Origin: Thermomicrobiales bacterium
GTDB lineage: Bacteria; Chloroflexota; Chloroflexia; Thermomicrobiales; UBA6265
DNA: 7,188 bases
Direction: 5' to 3'
Assembly (NCBI GenBank): GCA_025928535.1
Contig: JAICJJ010000138.1
Location: 1-7,188 of the forward strand
Part shown: positions 6,451-7,188 of the stretch, in pieces
How positions within the stretch are numbered: position 1 is the stretch's first letter
How the letters are laid out: each line of letters starts with the position of its first letter
Notes under the pieces: model-generated
Databases searched by the model: none
The model's input: the letters and a program-made list of their open reading frames with translations, nothing else
What the model was told of the DNA's origin: nothing
Translations under genes and position numbers: made by a program

Positions 6451-7188
6451 CGCCACGAATCGTTCGCACGCGCGCGGCCTTGCGCGAAGCGCTGGGAGAC
6501 GTGGCGCCTGGGCTCGTGCCGACAATGGGGGCGCTCCATGCCGGCCATGTGGCGTTGATCCGCCGCTCGGTCGCCGAAAACGAGCGGACGGTCGTCAGCG
6601 TCTTCGTCAATCCGACCCAGTTTTCCGACGAGACCGATCTCGCGGCCTATCCAAGAACATTCGACGACGATCTCGCGGCCATCGCGGCGGCCGGGGCCGA
6701 TCTCGTCTTCGCCCCCTCGGTTGAGGAGATGTATCCTCCCGGCTTCGACACGTTCATCGAGGTGGGCGAACTGGGACGGCGGTGGGAAGGCGCATCGAGG
6801 CCCGGGCATTTTCGCGGGGTCGCCACGGTCGTGACGATCCTCCTCAGCCTGATCCGGCCGGCCCGCGCCTATTTCGGCGAAAAGGACTACCAGCAATTGC
6901 AGATCATCCGGCGGATGCATGCCGACCTGGCGTTGCCGGGTGAAATCGTCGGCTGCCCGACCGTTCGCGACCGCGACGGTCTCGCCCGCTCGTCGCGGAA
7001 CGCGCGCCTCTCGCCGGCCGATCGAACGGTCGCCGCCGCGCTGCCGCGCGCGCTGGAATCCATGGCCAAACTTGCCAGGGCGGGAACCCACGACGCGACC
7101 CGCCTCGAATCGGCCGGACGCGGCGGGCGGGCCGACCCCCCCCCGCTCCGAAAGGGCCATATGGGCGGGCGTGGTTGGGCCCACCACG
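6447..7188 (+). CDS. panC: Pantoate--beta-alanine ligase (pantothenate synthetase), 3' end cut by the window edge
   Basis: PanC joins pantoate and beta-alanine using ATP, via pantoyl-adenylate, to give pantothenate. The first 220 or so residues are clearly intact. [10 protein letters not shown] (25-34) carries the nucleotide-binding His31 and His34. FVNPTQF (53-59) carries Asn55 and Gln58 for pantoate. [12 protein letters not shown] (118-129), then FGEKDYQQL (143-151) with Lys146, Asp147 and Gln150, and the ATP-binding SSRN (182-185) with Ser182, Ser183 and Arg184 all match the family. The start is the ATG in the ATGA overlap with panB. The frame stays open to 7187 (247 residues), against about 280 normally, so the C-terminus lies outside. 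Residues from about 225 on (RGGRADPPP, then [13 protein letters not shown]) do not look like PanC, while the underlying DNA still resembles the expected LADAP and RIDYVAVVDP region. I read this as sequence error at a contig end rather than a real variant. Confidence 0.93.
   Translation, partial: MTPRIVRTRAALREALGDVAPGLVPTMGALHAGHVALIRRSVAENERTVVSVFVNPTQFSDETDLAAYPRTFDDDLAAIAAAGADLVFAPSVEEMYPPGFDTFIEVGELGRRWEGASRPGHFRGVATVVTILLSLIRPARAYFGEKDYQQLQIIRRMHADLALPGEIVGCPTVRDRDGLARSSRNARLSPADRTVAAALPRALESMAKLARAGTHDATRLESAGRGGRADPPPLRKGHMGGRGWAHH
7121..7188. other. Probable low-quality sequence at the contig edge inside panC
   Basis: The last 68 bases hold a run of nine C (7136-7144) and several G-rich triplets (GGGCGGG, ATGGGCGGG, TTGGGCCC) not seen at this density earlier in panC. 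Translated, the panC family signature expected here disappears, but a few base changes and one extra G would restore a DYMAVVVDPTT-like ending whose final codon ends exactly at 7188. This fits miscalled bases at a read or contig end. The judgement comes from family consensus, not from a reference genome. Confidence 0.5.

Noticed and set aside
6309..7187. A 292-codon minus-strand frame opposite panC
   Set aside because: It is antisense to panC, whose active-site motifs are all present on the plus strand. The product is Arg/Gly-rich without a recognisable domain.

Overview
The window is G+C-rich and densely coding. Its proteins look like a Chloroflexota bacterium, probably near the Thermomicrobia. 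The main reasons are an Ala/Pro/Ser/Thr-rich lipoprotein linker upstream of a dipeptide-type transporter, the style of the DppB/DppC permeases, and a secreted subtilase of a kind common in that phylum. The lineage is an impression from protein style, not a database result.

Left part (1-3038, + strand): a transport locus. A well-formed sigma70-type promoter (68-96) precedes a small lipoprotein gene (207-545) that has only a signal peptide, a lipobox and a low-complexity linker. It looks like the front of a substrate-binding protein with the binding domain missing. A second promoter (571-600) leads into two DppB/OppB- and DppC/OppC-type ABC permeases (717-1661, 1687-2685). The second permease overlaps by 4 bases an unrecognised 118-residue protein gene (2682-3038). 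No ATPase gene and no substrate-binding domain are visible, so the transporter is incomplete in this window.

Middle (3084-4481, - strand): a secreted S8 subtilisin-family protease with signal peptide, I9-type propeptide and an intact Asp/His/Ser triad. It converges on the transport locus and is transcribed divergently from the pantothenate genes.

Right part (4622-7188, + strand): a tightly packed panE-panB-panC operon for pantothenate (vitamin B5) synthesis. PanB turns 3-methyl-2-oxobutanoate into 2-dehydropantoate, PanE reduces it to pantoate, and PanC joins pantoate to beta-alanine. panC runs off the right edge. Its last 60-70 bases read like corrupted panC sequence, which suggests a contig end with base-calling errors.

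I saw no tRNA, rRNA, CRISPR array, insertion sequence or phage gene. No clear new multi-gene system is present. The items most worth a second look are the linker-only lipoprotein, the unknown protein coupled to the permeases, and the damaged right edge.
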